Shown: positions 17,211-27,536, numbered from the stretch's first letter. The stretch is DNA of 64,000 bases from Gammaproteobacteria bacterium (GCA_029884425.1 JAOUHV010000003.1:1-64000), one strand, 5' to 3'. The notes: generated by a model from the letters alone, not told the origin. Numbers and translations: made by a program.

Positions 17211-18396
17211 AATGCCCGATCGTAACGGCCACTTTGGCGTTTATGGCGGTCAGTTTGTGGCAGAGACGCTGATGGCGCCTCTGGAAGAACTGCGTCAGGC
17301 GTATGAAAAATATCGTAATGATCCCGAATTCATCAAGGAACTGGATTATGACCTGACCCATTTTGTCGGTCGTCCCAGTCCTGTGTATTTTGCCGAGCGC
17401 TGGAGCCAGCAGATTGGCGGCGCCAACATCTACCTCAAGCGTGAAGATCTCAATCACACCGGCGCGCACAAAGTAAACAACACCATCGGCCAGGCATTGT
17501 TGGCCAAGCGGATGGGCAAGACGCGCATTATCGCCGAAACCGGCGCCGGTCAGCACGGCGTTGCCAGTGCGACAGTGGCTGCGCGCATGGGCCTGGAATG
17601 CGTGGTCTACATGGGCGAAGAAGACGTCAAGCGTCAGGCGCTGAACGTTTACCGTATGCGTTTGCTGGGCGCGACGGTGGTTGCCGTTCAGTCTGGCACC
17701 AAAACCCTGAAAGACGCCATGAACGAGGCGATGCGCGATTGGGTGACCAACGTTGACAACACCTACTACATCATCGGCACTGCAAGTGGCCCCCATCCCT
17801 ATCCAGCGATGGTGCGTGATTTTCAGACCATCATTGGCCGCGAAGCGCGTCGCCAGATGCAGGAACTGACCGGTCGCTTGCCTGATGCGCTGGTCGCCTG
17901 CGTTGGCGGTGGTTCCAATGCCATTGGTTTGTTCCATCCGTTTTTGAATGATGCCAGCGTGGCGATGTACGGCGTGGAAGCGGGCGGTCATGGCATTGCG
18001 AGCGGTGAACATGCAGCGCGCTTTGCCACCGGTAAGCGCGGTGTGTTCCAAGGCGTACGCACCTATTTGCTTGAAGACGAGAATGGTCAGATTCTCGAAA
18101 CCCATTCGATTTCCGCTGGTCTGGATTACGCCGGCGTGGGTCCCGAACATGCCTGGTTGCACGATCAGGGGCGGGTGAAATACACCTATGCCACCGACGA
18201 TGAAGCCTTGGCAGCGTTTCATGGTTTGACCCGTGGTGAAGGCATTATGCCGGCGCTGGAGTCCAGCCATGGTTTGGCGTATGCCGTCAAACTGGCCAAA
18301 GAACTGGGGCCAGGCAAAAATATTTTGGTCAATCTTTCCGGACGGGGAGACAAAGATATCCACACGGTAGCCGCGTTGGAAGGGATCAAAGTATGA
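17194..18396 (+). CDS. trpB: Tryptophan synthase beta chain
   Basis: The PLP-dependent subunit that condenses indole with serine. 400 residues. Key motifs are [27 protein letters not shown] (PLP lysine within HKVNN), [10 protein letters not shown] and [10 protein letters not shown] (phosphate binding). The start ATG 17194 lies inside trpF; ATG 17212 six codons later is an alternative. It ends in an ATGA overlap with trpA, so the two subunits are probably made in step. Confidence 0.97.
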   Translation: MQTLPEMPDRNGHFGVYGGQFVAETLMAPLEELRQAYEKYRNDPEFIKELDYDLTHFVGRPSPVYFAERWSQQIGGANIYLKREDLNHTGAHKVNNTIGQALLAKRMGKTRIIAETGAGQHGVASATVAARMGLECVVYMGEEDVKRQALNVYRMRLLGATVVAVQSGTKTLKDAMNEAMRDWVTNVDNTYYIIGTASGPHPYPAMVRDFQTIIGREARRQMQELTGRLPDALVACVGGGSNAIGLFHPFLNDASVAMYGVEAGGHGIASGEHAARFATGKRGVFQGVRTYLLEDENGQILETHSISAGLDYAGVGPEHAWLHDQGRVKYTYATDDEALAAFHGLTRGEGIMPALESSHGLAYAVKLAKELGPGKNILVNLSGRGDKDIHTVAALEGIKV

Positions 18397-19205
18397 GCAG
18401 ATTAAGCAAGCGTTTTGATGCGTTGCGGGTCAATGGCCGCAAGGCACTGATCCCCTACATCACGGCAGGCGATCCTTTGCCGTGGGTAACCGTGCCGTTG
18501 ATGCATGCGATGGTAAATTCGGGCGCTGACGTTATCGAGTTGGGCGTGCCATTTTCTGATCCGATGGCCGATGGTCCGGTGATTCAGGCCGCCTGCGAAC
18601 GCGCATTAAAAAACAAAATCACGCTGAAAAAAGTATTGGCGATGGTGGCGGAGTTTCGTCAAAAAGATCACAACACCCCGGTGGTGTTGATGGGCTACCT
18701 CAATCCGGTTGAGGTGATGGGTTACGAGACTTTCGCCAAAGCTGCAGCCGAGGCGGGCGTGGACGGCGTGCTGACGGTGGATATGCCACCGGAAGAAGCC
18801 CAGGAGTTTGTGCCGATCATGCGCAGTCATGGTCTGGATTCTATTTTCCTGATGGCACCCAATAGTACTCCGGAGCGCATGCGCAAGGTCGCGGAAATTG
18901 CGCAAGGATTTGTGTACTATGTATCGTTCAAAGGGGTGACTGGCGCTAATTCGCTGGATACTACCGAAGTGGCAACCAAAGTTGCCGAGTTGCGCAAACA
19001 TATTTCGCTGCCGATCGGCGTAGGTTTTGGTATTCGCGACGCGCAATCTGCTGCTGCCGTGTCACGAGTAGCGGATGCCGTGGTGGTAGGTAGTGCACTG
19101 GTGAGTCGCATTGGTGAAGACGTAAAAGTCCCCGATCGCGTACTGGTGCGTGTTCCTCAATTTTTGAAGGAACTGCGCATGGCTATTGATAAAGCAAATT
19201 CTTAA
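18393..19205 (+). CDS. trpA: Tryptophan synthase alpha chain
   Basis: Cleaves indole-3-glycerol phosphate to indole, which is channelled to TrpB. 270 residues, a TIM barrel with [17 protein letters not shown] (catalytic Glu), [10 protein letters not shown] (catalytic Asp), [13 protein letters not shown] and GVGFGI. It overlaps trpB by four bases. Confidence 0.97.
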   Translation: MSRLSKRFDALRVNGRKALIPYITAGDPLPWVTVPLMHAMVNSGADVIELGVPFSDPMADGPVIQAACERALKNKITLKKVLAMVAEFRQKDHNTPVVLMGYLNPVEVMGYETFAKAAAEAGVDGVLTVDMPPEEAQEFVPIMRSHGLDSIFLMAPNSTPERMRKVAEIAQGFVYYVSFKGVTGANSLDTTEVATKVAELRKHISLPIGVGFGIRDAQSAAAVSRVADAVVVGSALVSRIGEDVKVPDRVLVRVPQFLKELRMAIDKANS

Positions 19206-19220
19206 TACGGATTCGACACT

Positions 19221-20093
19221 ATGAGCTGGTTTAAAAAACTGACAACGTCACGTATTCGCACCGAAGGTAGCGAAGCAAGCAAGCGCACGGTTCCTGAAGG
19301 TCTGTGGACAAAATGCAATGGCTGCGAAGCGGTATTGTTTAAATCGGAACTGGAACGTAGCCAGGATGTTTGCCCCAAGTGTGGCCATCACGGTCGTATC
19401 GGCGCGCGCAAACGTTTGAACTGGTTTTTGGACGAAGCGGGTCGTGAAGAAATCGGCGCCAATCTGGAACCCGATGACGTATTGAAATTCAAGGACAGCA
19501 AAAAATACAAAGACCGTATCGTTCAGGCGCAAAAAGCCACCGGCGAAAAAGATGCACTGATTGCGATGAAAGGATTTTTGCACGGCAATCCGGTTGTTGC
19601 GGTCGCGTTTGAATTTAGCTTCATGGGCGGCTCCATGGGCTCGGTTGTAGGTGAGCGTTTTACCCAGGCGGCCAATCGTTGTCTGCAAGAAAACATCCCG
19701 CTGATTTGTTTTTCCGCGAGCGGTGGTGCGCGTATGCAAGAGGCACTGTTCTCGCTGATGCAAATGGCCAAAACCAGTGCGGTACTGGCCAAAATGCGTG
19801 ATCGCGGCATTCCTTACATTTCGGTAATGACCGATCCTACCATGGGCGGTGTGTCGGCCAGTTTTGCGATGTTGGGCGATTTGAATATCGGTGAACCCAA
19901 CGCGTTGATTGGTTTTGCCGGCCCACGTGTTATTCAGCAGACTGTACGCGAAACCTTGCCCGAAGGGTTCCAGCGCAGTGAATTTTTGCTGGAGCACGGT
20001 GCGATTGATTTGATCATCGATCGCCGCGAGATGAAGGATCGTTTGGCCAGTATTTTGGCCATACTGACAAACAAACCGGCGTTGTCGGCATAA
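19221..20093 (+). CDS. accD: Acetyl-CoA carboxylase carboxyltransferase subunit beta
   Basis: Half of the carboxyltransferase that forms malonyl-CoA for fatty-acid synthesis. 290 residues: an N-terminal Cys4 zinc ribbon (CNGC ... CPKC, residues about 33-55), then the crotonase-like domain with [25 protein letters not shown] and [12 protein letters not shown]. It stands in the trpA-accD-folC order usual in gammaproteobacteria. Confidence 0.97.
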   Translation: MSWFKKLTTSRIRTEGSEASKRTVPEGLWTKCNGCEAVLFKSELERSQDVCPKCGHHGRIGARKRLNWFLDEAGREEIGANLEPDDVLKFKDSKKYKDRIVQAQKATGEKDALIAMKGFLHGNPVVAVAFEFSFMGGSMGSVVGERFTQAANRCLQENIPLICFSASGGARMQEALFSLMQMAKTSAVLAKMRDRGIPYISVMTDPTMGGVSASFAMLGDLNIGEPNALIGFAGPRVIQQTVRETLPEGFQRSEFLLEHGAIDLIIDRREMKDRLASILAILTNKPALSA

Positions 20094-20096
20094 CCG

Positions 20097-21371
20097 ATGC
20101 GATTTAATCATGTGCAGGCTTGGCTAGATTGGCAGCTTGGCCTGCACGCCACTGCCATCGATCTTGGACTGGAGCGCGTGCGCCAGGTCTATGATCGATT
20201 GGCTGTGGGCAAACCTGCTCCCGTGGTGTTCACGGTGGCAGGAACCAATGGCAAGGGTTCTACGGTTGCGATGTTACGCGCTACCTTGCTTGCTGCCGGA
20301 TATCGTGTCGGCTGTTATACCTCTCCCCATGTTCTGCGCTACAACGAACGTATTTCGATAAATCATCAGCAAGTTGAAGACGCCGCGTTGTGTGAGGCAT
20401 TCGAGCGCGTTGATCAGGCGCGCGGTGAAATATCGCTGACATTTTTTGAATTCGGCACACTGGCTGCGTTGGATATTTTTGCTCGCTCGGCACTGGATGT
20501 GGTGGTGCTGGAAACCGGTTTGGGTGGTCGACTGGATGCTGTCAATATTATTGACGCCGACGTGGCGATTATCACCAGCATCGACATGGATCACATGGAC
20601 TGGTTGGGTGACACCCGCGAAAAAATTGCCTTGGAAAAAATGGGCATCGGTCGTGCGGGAGCGCCACTGGTGATCGCTGATCCGTCACCTCCGGAACTGA
20701 TGTTGCAGCAAGCCACTGCGGCGGGAATGCAACTGCGCTGTCTTGGTCAGGATTACGGATTTGTGCAGCATGATGGCATCTGGGATTGGTGGGGAAGCGC
20801 TGGTGAAAAACGTTTGAGTTTACCGCTACCAAATCTGCGCGGCGTGCAGCAGTTGTACAATGCCTCGGCGGTGTTGCAGGCGCTAAGTGAAATGAAAACA
20901 GCGCTGCCCTTGTCGCAAAGCCAAATCCGCGAAGGTCTGCAGAGTATCGTGATTCCTGCGCGATTTGAAATTCGTCAGGATCGTTATCGTTTGATTCTGG
21001 ATGTCGCACATAATCCGCAGGCCGGCGAATTTCTCGCGCGAAACTTACGTTCGCTTCATCCGCTGGGTGCCAAACGTGCTCTGCTGGGAATGATGCGTGA
21101 TAAAAATATTGCCGATACGCTTAAACCATTATTGCCGCTGGTGGGCGAATGGTATTTGACGAATTTACCCGAAGCCCGTGCCGCCAGTGCCGAAGAAATT
21201 CGTGATATTTTGTTGGGCCTTGGCGTGGCGGAACAACAGCTGCATTGTTTCCGCGACGCGAATGATGCCCGACACGCGGCGGAGTTGGATATGCACGGCG
21301 ATGATATTTTGTTGGTCTTCGGTTCATTTTTTACTCTAAACGCGTTTTTGCAGGCGGCGACGCATGAGTGA
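20097..21371 (+). CDS. folC: Folylpolyglutamate/dihydrofolate synthase
   Basis: Adds glutamate to dihydropteroate and to folates. 424 residues of the Mur-ligase fold: P-loop VAGTNGKGSTVAM, YTSPHVLRYNERI, GLGGRLDAVN and DVAHNPQAG. It begins three bases after accD and overlaps the SPOR gene by eight bases. Confidence 0.95.
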   Translation: MRFNHVQAWLDWQLGLHATAIDLGLERVRQVYDRLAVGKPAPVVFTVAGTNGKGSTVAMLRATLLAAGYRVGCYTSPHVLRYNERISINHQQVEDAALCEAFERVDQARGEISLTFFEFGTLAALDIFARSALDVVVLETGLGGRLDAVNIIDADVAIITSIDMDHMDWLGDTREKIALEKMGIGRAGAPLVIADPSPPELMLQQATAAGMQLRCLGQDYGFVQHDGIWDWWGSAGEKRLSLPLPNLRGVQQLYNASAVLQALSEMKTALPLSQSQIREGLQSIVIPARFEIRQDRYRLILDVAHNPQAGEFLARNLRSLHPLGAKRALLGMMRDKNIADTLKPLLPLVGEWYLTNLPEARAASAEEIRDILLGLGVAEQQLHCFRDANDARHAAELDMHGDDILLVFGSFFTLNAFLQAATHE

Positions 21372-21990
21372 TACAACTTCAATGAAACATCGCATCCTCG
21401 GTACCTTGGTGCTGGTATCGTTGGCAGTGATTTTTTTACCCATGTTGTTTTCGAACAATGAAGATATTCCAGGCGAGGGCGAATTTATACCGTCGCCGCC
21501 GGACAAATTAAAAACCATCATCTATCGCCTGGATGACGAGGGTGTGTTCAAGCTCAATGGTCAGCCCGATACAACGGGTGAGCCTGGGGCGATAGTCAGG
21601 GAAGTCGAGTCCGATCCAGCGACCAGCACTAATCCGCCTGTTGTTGCTGCACCGGTCGAAACGACCGCTGCTCTGACCAAGGAAGCGACCACCGCACAAC
21701 CGCTGGAAACTGCTGAGGACAGCGGCAATGCGACCCCCAATCTGCCCGACGGCCTCAAACGCTGGGTGGCCCAGGTGGGGAGCTTTTCCCAGGAAGCCAA
21801 TGCCACACAATTGCGCGATAAAATTCGCGGTTTGGGCTACTCGGCATATGTGGATAAGCGCGAGGCCAACGGCAAAACCATCTGGCGAGTGAAGGTGGGG
21901 CCGTATGTTGTTGAACAGGAAGCACAAACCGCCATGCAAACGCTGCAAAAAAAACTGGGCGTCAATGGCATTGTTATGCGTCACCAATAA
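21364..21990 (+). CDS. SPOR-domain protein (DedD-like)
   Basis: 208 residues. There is one N-terminal span (LGTLVLVSLAVIFLPMLF), a polar Pro/Thr/Ala-rich linker, and a C-terminal SPOR domain (RWVAQVGSFSQEANATQLRDKI, about 135-208) that binds denuded glycan strands at the division septum. Position between folC and cvpA matches DedD of E. coli; the linker is poorly conserved in this family. Confidence 0.85.
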   Translation: MSDTTSMKHRILGTLVLVSLAVIFLPMLFSNNEDIPGEGEFIPSPPDKLKTIIYRLDDEGVFKLNGQPDTTGEPGAIVREVESDPATSTNPPVVAAPVETTAALTKEATTAQPLETAEDSGNATPNLPDGLKRWVAQVGSFSQEANATQLRDKIRGLGYSAYVDKREANGKTIWRVKVGPYVVEQEAQTAMQTLQKKLGVNGIVMRHQ

Positions 21991-22008
21991 GGCGAGCCTT
22001 GGGTTTTT

Positions 22009-22017
22009 TGCTATAAT
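22009..22017 (+). promoter_or_regulatory. Extended -10 promoter of cvpA-purF
   Basis: TGCTATAAT is a perfect extended -10 (TGn + TATAAT), 58 bases before the cvpA start. No -35 hexamer is seen at the usual distance, as is normal for this class. Confidence 0.6.
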
Positions 22018-22074
22018 CGCGCCGTCGCAGGCCGGCCCGGATTTGAAATCAGGTTTACGGAGATTCGACAAACC

Positions 22075-22581
22075 GTGAGTGCGGTAGACTACATTGTCCT
22101 GAGTATTGTGCTGGTGTCGGCGGTAATAAGCCTGTTTCGCGGATTTGTTCGCGAAGTTCTGTCGCTGGCCGCATGGCTGGTGTCGTTTTGGGTGGCAATC
22201 AGTTACACCCCCAAATTGGCGTCCTGGCTGCAACCGCACATGGAAAGTGAGGCGCTGCGCATTGGTGCGAGTTTTCTTGCGCTGTTTATTACCTGTCTGG
22301 TGTTGGCCGCGCTGATAAACCGCCTGGTTGGCCAGTTGGTCAAGCATTCCGGTTTAAGTGGCACCGACCGCGCGCTGGGCGTGGTGTTTGGAATTATTCG
22401 TGGAAGCCTGGTTGTGGTTCTGCTGGTTTGGTTGGCGGGCATGACGAAACTTCCGCAGTCGGATTGGTGGAAGCAGTCCCTGTTACTTGAACAATTTGAG
22501 CGGTTGGCATTGGCGATTAATGACTCTTTGCCGACCCAATACGGGCAGTATTTTGCTTACCAGTTGCCCAAGCGCAATTGA
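22075..22581 (+). CDS. cvpA: CvpA-family membrane protein
   Basis: 168 residues, four membrane spans (VDYIVLSIVLVSAVISLFRG, LSLAAWLVSFWVAISYTP, ASFLALFITCLVLAALI, GSLVVVLLVWLAGM). CvpA is needed for colicin V production in E. coli and contributes to envelope homeostasis. It starts with GTG at 22075 and lies directly ahead of purF, as in enterobacteria. Confidence 0.92.
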   Translation: MSAVDYIVLSIVLVSAVISLFRGFVREVLSLAAWLVSFWVAISYTPKLASWLQPHMESEALRIGASFLALFITCLVLAALINRLVGQLVKHSGLSGTDRALGVVFGIIRGSLVVVLLVWLAGMTKLPQSDWWKQSLLLEQFERLALAINDSLPTQYGQYFAYQLPKRN

Positions 22582-22608
22582 TTAGACGCTATTCTGGAGA
22601 ATCGAACT

Positions 22609-24120
22609 ATGTGTGGTATTGTTGGCATTGTTGCGCAAAGCAATGTTAACCAAATGATTTATGATGCGCTGACGGTGCTCCAGCATCGCGGTCAGGATGC
22701 GGCGGGAATTGTGACTTGTGACAATGGTCGCCTGCATCTGCGCAAAGACAATGGTTTGGTTCGCGATGTATTCCATACCCGTCACATGTTGCGCCTGGTT
22801 GGCGACATGGGGATTGGTCACGTGCGTTATCCGACGGCGGGTTCTTCGTCGTCCTCCGAGGCACAACCGTTTTATGTGAATTCTCCTTACGGCATTACGC
22901 TGGCGCACAATGGTAATTTGACCAACGCCGAAAAGTTGGGCGAAGAAATTTTCCGCGATGACTTGCGTCACGTAAACACGGACTCGGATTCTGAAATTCT
23001 GTTGAATGTGTTCGCCCATGAACTGCAGGTTCGCGGCAAACTCAAGCTGGAAGTGTCGGATGTTTTCGCTGCTGTTTCTGGTGTGCACAAGCGTTGTTTG
23101 GGTGGTTATGCCGCGGTGGCAATGATCACCGGTTACGGTATCGTTGGTTTTCGTGATCCCTACGGTATTCGACCGCTGGTGGTAGGCAAACGTGACGGTG
23201 AGCATGGCATTGAATACATGCTGGCTTCAGAGAGCGTTGCGCTCGACACGGCAGGTTTTGAACTGATTGGCGACTTGGCGCCGGGTGAAGCGGTGTACGT
23301 CGGTCGCGATGGTACTTTTGAGCGCAAGCAATGCGCGGACAAACCGCAATATTCTCCGTGTATTTTTGAATACGTGTATTTTGCTCGCCCCGATTCGATC
23401 ATGGATGGCATCTCGGTGTACAAGGCAAGATTGCGTATGGGCGAATACCTGGCGCGCAAGATTCAGCGCCTGCACCCGGATCATGAAATCGATGTGGTTA
23501 TTCCCATTCCCGATACCAGTCGTACCACTGCGTTGCAGTTGTCGTACACGCTGGATGTGAAGTACCGCGAAGGATTTATCAAGAACCGTTACATTGGCCG
23601 GACGTTCATTATGCCCGGACAAACGCAGCGTAAAAAATCCGTAAAGCAAAAATTGAATGCCATCGAACTCGAATTCCGCGGCAAAAATGTGTTGCTGGTG
23701 GATGACTCGATTGTGCGCGGCACTACGTCGCAGCAAATCATTCAGATGGCGCGTGAAGCCGGTGCGAATAAAGTATTTTTTGCCTCCGCTGCGCCACCGG
23801 TTCGTTACCCCAATGTGTACGGTATCGATATGCCGACCAAGGCAGAGCTGATCGGTTACAACCGTGACGAGGATCAAATTGCTGAAGCGATCGGCGCGGA
23901 CTGGTTGGTGTATCAGGATCTTGATGATCTGATCGAAGCAGTGCGTCACAAGCGTGGCAATGTTGCCAACTTTGATTGTTCATGTTTTAACGGCGAATAC
24001 GTTACGCCTGACGTCACTCCAGAGTATCTGGCGAGACTGGAAGCCAAACGCAACGACTCGGTCAAAGAGAAGAAGTCCTCCAAAGATAACGAGGTTATGG
24101 GATTACACAATAATGGCTAA
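22609..24120 (+). CDS. purF: Amidophosphoribosyltransferase
   Basis: First committed step of purine synthesis: PRPP plus glutamine to phosphoribosylamine. 503 residues. Cys2 (MCGIVGIV) is the N-terminal nucleophile of the glutaminase domain, with HRGQDAAG and [10 protein letters not shown] following. The C-terminal PRTase domain has the PRPP loop [13 protein letters not shown]. The ribosome site GGAG precedes the ATG. Confidence 0.97.
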   Translation: MCGIVGIVAQSNVNQMIYDALTVLQHRGQDAAGIVTCDNGRLHLRKDNGLVRDVFHTRHMLRLVGDMGIGHVRYPTAGSSSSSEAQPFYVNSPYGITLAHNGNLTNAEKLGEEIFRDDLRHVNTDSDSEILLNVFAHELQVRGKLKLEVSDVFAAVSGVHKRCLGGYAAVAMITGYGIVGFRDPYGIRPLVVGKRDGEHGIEYMLASESVALDTAGFELIGDLAPGEAVYVGRDGTFERKQCADKPQYSPCIFEYVYFARPDSIMDGISVYKARLRMGEYLARKIQRLHPDHEIDVVIPIPDTSRTTALQLSYTLDVKYREGFIKNRYIGRTFIMPGQTQRKKSVKQKLNAIELEFRGKNVLLVDDSIVRGTTSQQIIQMAREAGANKVFFASAAPPVRYPNVYGIDMPTKAELIGYNRDEDQIAEAIGADWLVYQDLDDLIEAVRHKRGNVANFDCSCFNGEYVTPDVTPEYLARLEAKRNDSVKEKKSSKDNEVMGLHNNG

Positions 24121-24225
24121 CTTTTAGTCATTATTGTAAATCCGCCTATATAGTCCGCCCTGAAGGGTGCCGATAAGGGGTAGAGCTGTTGTGACCCGTT
24201 GTCTGCGCCCTCAGGGAGTCTTTAG

Positions 24226-24684
24226 GTGGAACGCGTATCCGAAAAAGTTATCGCCCGCGCCAAAGCGGTACAAATTCTAAAAAAACTGCCCGTTTTTGAT
24301 GGCTTGCTGGATGACGAGCATTTCAAGGTCATTGGCATGTGCAGTAGTACCACCTTGAAAAAAGGGGAAATACTCTTCCGTCAGGGAGAAGACGGCCAGG
24401 TTTGCTACATTTTGCTCAGCGGTGCCATCAACATCAATGTCGAAGGGGTGGGCACCATCCACGTGATGAAGCCCGGCGAGGTATTGGGCGAAATCGGTCT
24501 GGTGACCAAAACCCAGCGCACGGCCACTGCCGTTGCCAAGGAAGACTCGGTGATGTTGCGATTGTATTCCGACATTCTGCACGAAGTGGTCAAAAAACAT
24601 CCTCGGATTGGCTACGTCATCATGCTGAATATTGCCAAAATCCTGGCTGAGCGACTCAAGGCTCAAAATAACGCCAGAAAATAA
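24226..24684 (+). CDS. Cyclic nucleotide-binding domain protein
   Basis: 152 residues, essentially a single cNMP-binding domain: FRQGEDGQVCYILLSGAI, then the phosphate-binding-cassette region GEVLGEIGLVTKTQRTATAVA. No DNA-binding, kinase or transport domain is attached, so it is probably a regulatory module that acts on a partner protein. It starts with GTG 24226, 105 bases after purF. Ligand (cAMP or cGMP) cannot be told; the Arg of the cassette is present (QRTAT). Confidence 0.8.
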   Translation: MERVSEKVIARAKAVQILKKLPVFDGLLDDEHFKVIGMCSSTTLKKGEILFRQGEDGQVCYILLSGAININVEGVGTIHVMKPGEVLGEIGLVTKTQRTATAVAKEDSVMLRLYSDILHEVVKKHPRIGYVIMLNIAKILAERLKAQNNARK

Positions 24685-25308
24685 CTAGGGTCTGGGCAAC
24701 CGCCTGAGTAGCGGCCAGATCAGCACGCCTGCCAACGCACCGTACAGATGTGCTTCAGTCAGCACCGGACCACCGGCCATTTCCTCGGAACCGGGTAAGG
24801 CGCCAAACACCTGCTCCCACACCAGTTTTGCCGCTACAGCCGTTAGAAATAACCAGCCTTCCAGCGGTCTGACCCGGATGTTTGCCAGCCCGCCAACAAC
24901 GAACAAGCTATGCAACACCCCTGATAAACCTACGTACCAGAGAATCTCTGGATTCAGCCAAAGAATCATGCCGGCGATGAACAGGCAGCCCACCGCAAAG
25001 CTGATGATCCAGCCCAAGGCACTCAGACAACTGCCGAAGAAAAACAGCACCAGCAACGCGCCCAGCGCGTTCATAATGTAGTGTCCCCAGCCCAGGTGGA
25101 CTACATTGGCACTGAGCAGCCGCCACCATTCGCCGGCCAAAATCCCTTCGCGATCAAAACGCAGCCAATCAACCTGTTCGGGGCTAAGGAACATCAGCAG
25201 CAACGACACCAGCAGCAAGCTGGAAAAGCTCAAGGTGGTGGCAGAGGGTTTGGCAAGTTGTAGCATGCAGATAACTCTGGGTGGCGAAGCGGCGACATAC
25301 ACGCTCAT
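24685..25308 (-). CDS. rrtA: Rhombosortase (rhomboid-family intramembrane protease)
   Basis: 207 residues (193 from the internal ATG at 25266), about six spans. Rhomboid active-site elements are WWRLLSANVVHLGWGHYIMN (rhomboid HxxxN region), GLSGVLHSLF (GxSG nucleophile Ser) and EAHLYGALAG (catalytic His). The small size and the WWRLLSANVVHLGWGH style fit rhombosortases, which cleave GlyGly-CTERM tails of surface proteins. No such substrate was seen in the window. Neither possible start has a good ribosome site, so the exact N-terminus is open. It converges with the cNMP gene with no spacer. Confidence 0.8.
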   Translation of the reverse strand: MSVYVAASPPRVICMLQLAKPSATTLSFSSLLLVSLLLMFLSPEQVDWLRFDREGILAGEWWRLLSANVVHLGWGHYIMNALGALLVLFFFGSCLSALGWIISFAVGCLFIAGMILWLNPEILWYVGLSGVLHSLFVVGGLANIRVRPLEGWLFLTAVAAKLVWEQVFGALPGSEEMAGGPVLTEAHLYGALAGVLIWPLLRRLPRP

Positions 25309-25398
25309 AGGTACTGGAATAATATCAGAATTTTGTCAGACGAGGAGGGCGGGCTGCCACTGCTGGACAAAAGTTGGCAGAAATCGACCGGTGCGAAT

Positions 25399-25443
25399 CG
25401 GTATTGGCGGTGCCTTTTGTTACAATGCCTGTCGCCAATACCG
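25399..25443 (+). promoter_or_regulatory. Inverted repeat around an extended -10 element
   Basis: CGGTATTGGCG (25399-25409) and CGCCAATACCG (25433-25443) are perfect 11-bp inverted arms with a 23-base gap. TGTTACAAT (25418-25426), an extended -10, sits in the middle of the gap. The arrangement suggests a repressor or activator operator over the promoter of the GlrK-type kinase gene at 25476; a transcript hairpin is less likely because the first arm lies upstream of the start site. Confidence 0.5.
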
Positions 25444-25475
25444 GCATAGCGTAATGCTGAAAAGAATTCAGGACC

Positions 25476-26954
25476 ATGGAATCGCTTAAAAAACGCCTAT
25501 TATCCCAGCTGAGCTTTATCAATCCGCGTTCTTACGTGGAGTTGGTCATCGCTGGATTTTCGTTGGTAGCCTTGCCGCTGTTGATTGCGTTTGTGACGGG
25601 GGTTTTTTACGTCGACAAATTAACCCAGCAAAGTCAGCAGGCGCTGTATCGAGCGGTGCAGACAACCAACAGCAGCCGGGAAATCATGGAGCTGACCAAC
25701 GCCATGGAGCGCAGTACGCGGCAGTTTCTGGTGTTGAATGATAGCCAATTGTACAAGGTCTACCGTGAACAATACCTGAACTACCAAGCCACATCCCAGG
25801 AGCTCTCTGATTTTTTGGTGGATGAGCAGCTTCGCTTGCGCTTGAAAAAACTGGATGAATTGACGGCGGATTTGTTTGTGCGGATGCAGGCGTATTACGA
25901 TGGCGTGTCTGCCGAGCCGGTTAAGGCCCACGAATTTTCTGCCATGACCGAACTGTCGCAAAACCTGTTTCGTGACACCAATCGGCTGATTGATAGTGAA
26001 ATGGCGATCTTGCGTGAAATATCAGATAAGGCACGCAACATCATTTTCTGGGAGCTGGCGGCCCTGGTTCCCGGTGTGATTATTTTTATCCTGGTGTTTG
26101 TGGTGCTGTTATCTCGACCCATCCGCGAACTTGAGCAAGGCATCAAGCAGATCGGCGAGGGCAGGTTTGACGAAGAAATCCACGTGACCGGTCCGCGGGA
26201 CCTGGTGTCACTGGGGACGCAACTGGAATGGCTGCGTAATCGCCTGAAATACCTGGAAGAGAAAAAAACCAAATTCCTCCACTACGTGTCCCATGAACTG
26301 AAGACACCGCTGGCGGCAATACGCGAGGGCAGCGAATTGCTGGCCGAAGGAGTCACCGGCCCCTTGTCGGAACATCAGCAAGAAGTGGCGGATATTCTCA
26401 AGAAAAACAGCATCAGTCTGCAGCAAATGATTGAAAAACTGCTGAGTTTTAACATGCCCAGCGAAGCCGGGTCTGATCAGTTGAAAGAACTGAAATTATG
26501 GGGACTGATTGACACGGTGGTTGCTGACCATAGACCGGTTTTGCTGGCCAAACACATTAATTTGACCCTGGACTATGATAAGAATCTGGTCATGCAGGGT
26601 GTGGAAGAGAAATTCCGCGTCATTGTGGATAATTTATTGTCCAATGCCATCAAGTTTACCCCCGAAAATGGTACGGTGAGTTTGCAACTCCGGGATGAGG
26701 AAGGTCATGTGGTACTCCGGGTTTTTGATACGGGACCGGGGATTGATAAGGACGATGCACTGCATGTGTTTGACGCCTTCTATCGTGGAAAGCAACAAGG
26801 GGCCGGGGTTATCCGTGGCAGTGGTCTGGGTTTGTCCATTGTGAAAGAGTTTGTTGAGGCCCATCACGGCAGTATTCGGCTGCTTCAGCCAGGATCAGCC
26901 ATTGGTGCCTGTTTTGAAGTGATTTTTCCCCGTAAAAAAGTAATAAGTGCGTAA
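25476..26954 (+). CDS. glrK: Sensor histidine kinase (GlrK/QseE-like)
   Basis: 492 residues. Two membrane spans (about 24-46 and 192-212) enclose a helical periplasmic sensor. A HAMP linker follows, then HisKA with the phospho-acceptor in YVSHELKTPLAAIREG, and an ATPase domain with DNLLSNAIKFTP (N box), FDTGPGID (G1) and GSGLGLSIV (G2). The order kinase-lipoprotein-sigma54 regulator is that of glrK-qseG-glrR in enterobacteria, where the system controls glmY sRNA and rpoE. The same role here is an inference. Confidence 0.88.
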   Translation: MESLKKRLLSQLSFINPRSYVELVIAGFSLVALPLLIAFVTGVFYVDKLTQQSQQALYRAVQTTNSSREIMELTNAMERSTRQFLVLNDSQLYKVYREQYLNYQATSQELSDFLVDEQLRLRLKKLDELTADLFVRMQAYYDGVSAEPVKAHEFSAMTELSQNLFRDTNRLIDSEMAILREISDKARNIIFWELAALVPGVIIFILVFVVLLSRPIRELEQGIKQIGEGRFDEEIHVTGPRDLVSLGTQLEWLRNRLKYLEEKKTKFLHYVSHELKTPLAAIREGSELLAEGVTGPLSEHQQEVADILKKNSISLQQMIEKLLSFNMPSEAGSDQLKELKLWGLIDTVVADHRPVLLAKHINLTLDYDKNLVMQGVEEKFRVIVDNLLSNAIKFTPENGTVSLQLRDEEGHVVLRVFDTGPGIDKDDALHVFDAFYRGKQQGAGVIRGSGLGLSIVKEFVEAHHGSIRLLQPGSAIGACFEVIFPRKKVISA

Positions 26955-26960
26955 ACCAGG

Positions 26961-27536
26961 ATGTCTGTTATGAAACGAGTAATTGTACTGATTTTGATCA
27001 TCGTGCCGTGGCTTTCCGGCTGCGCGGTCACGTCCCTGTTTAGTTCCGATCCCTATCGCTACCGGGACAGTAGTCGTGAATTGACCAGTGCAGAGCAGCA
27101 GGAAGCCGCCATTCTGGCTTATTGGATCGATTATTCGCTACACAGCCAGCATTTCACTGCGGATGAACGCAAAACAGAATACTTCCGACTAAAAGGTGCT
27201 AAAAGCCTGGAAGGCAAGGGCAGGCTGGTCCTTTTGCTGGCGTCGTCAGGCGTACCCGCCCAGCAGGAACAGGCCGCCAAACTGGCCAATGAGCAAATCC
27301 AAACCGCTCAGCGCTCAAAGCAAATGATATTGGCAAATTTTCTGCAACTGGTAGCCGCACAAATCAAATCGCAACGGGATGCCCAGGGCTTGTCCGCCAA
27401 AAATCGGCAGCTCCAGGCGCAGCTACAGCAACAGGAAGAACACGCAAATCTGTTGAAAAAACAGATTAACGCGTTGAAATCAATAGAGAAAAGCATTTAT
27501 GAACGCGAGTATGGCTTTACAAACAGCGCCGAATAA
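26961..27536 (+). CDS. QseG-like lipoprotein
   Basis: 191 residues. The lipobox LSGC gives a lipid-anchored Cys at about residue 21. The mature protein is Gln/Ala-rich with a long predicted coiled coil at 120-180 (LQAQLQQQEEHANLLKKQ). By position it matches QseG, the outer-membrane lipoprotein that stimulates the GlrK kinase; sequence similarity to QseG is not obvious by eye. It overlaps the regulator gene by 38 bases. Confidence 0.7.
   Translation: MSVMKRVIVLILIIVPWLSGCAVTSLFSSDPYRYRDSSRELTSAEQQEAAILAYWIDYSLHSQHFTADERKTEYFRLKGAKSLEGKGRLVLLLASSGVPAQQEQAAKLANEQIQTAQRSKQMILANFLQLVAAQIKSQRDAQGLSAKNRQLQAQLQQQEEHANLLKKQINALKSIEKSIYEREYGFTNSAE

Noticed and set aside
17203-18363. 386-codon open frame on the minus strand opposite trpB
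   Set aside because: It is the antisense shadow of a well-conserved trpB; its translation is His/Gln-rich with no recognisable domain.
19248-20111. 287-codon minus-strand frame opposite accD
   Set aside because: Shadow of accD, with low-complexity composition.
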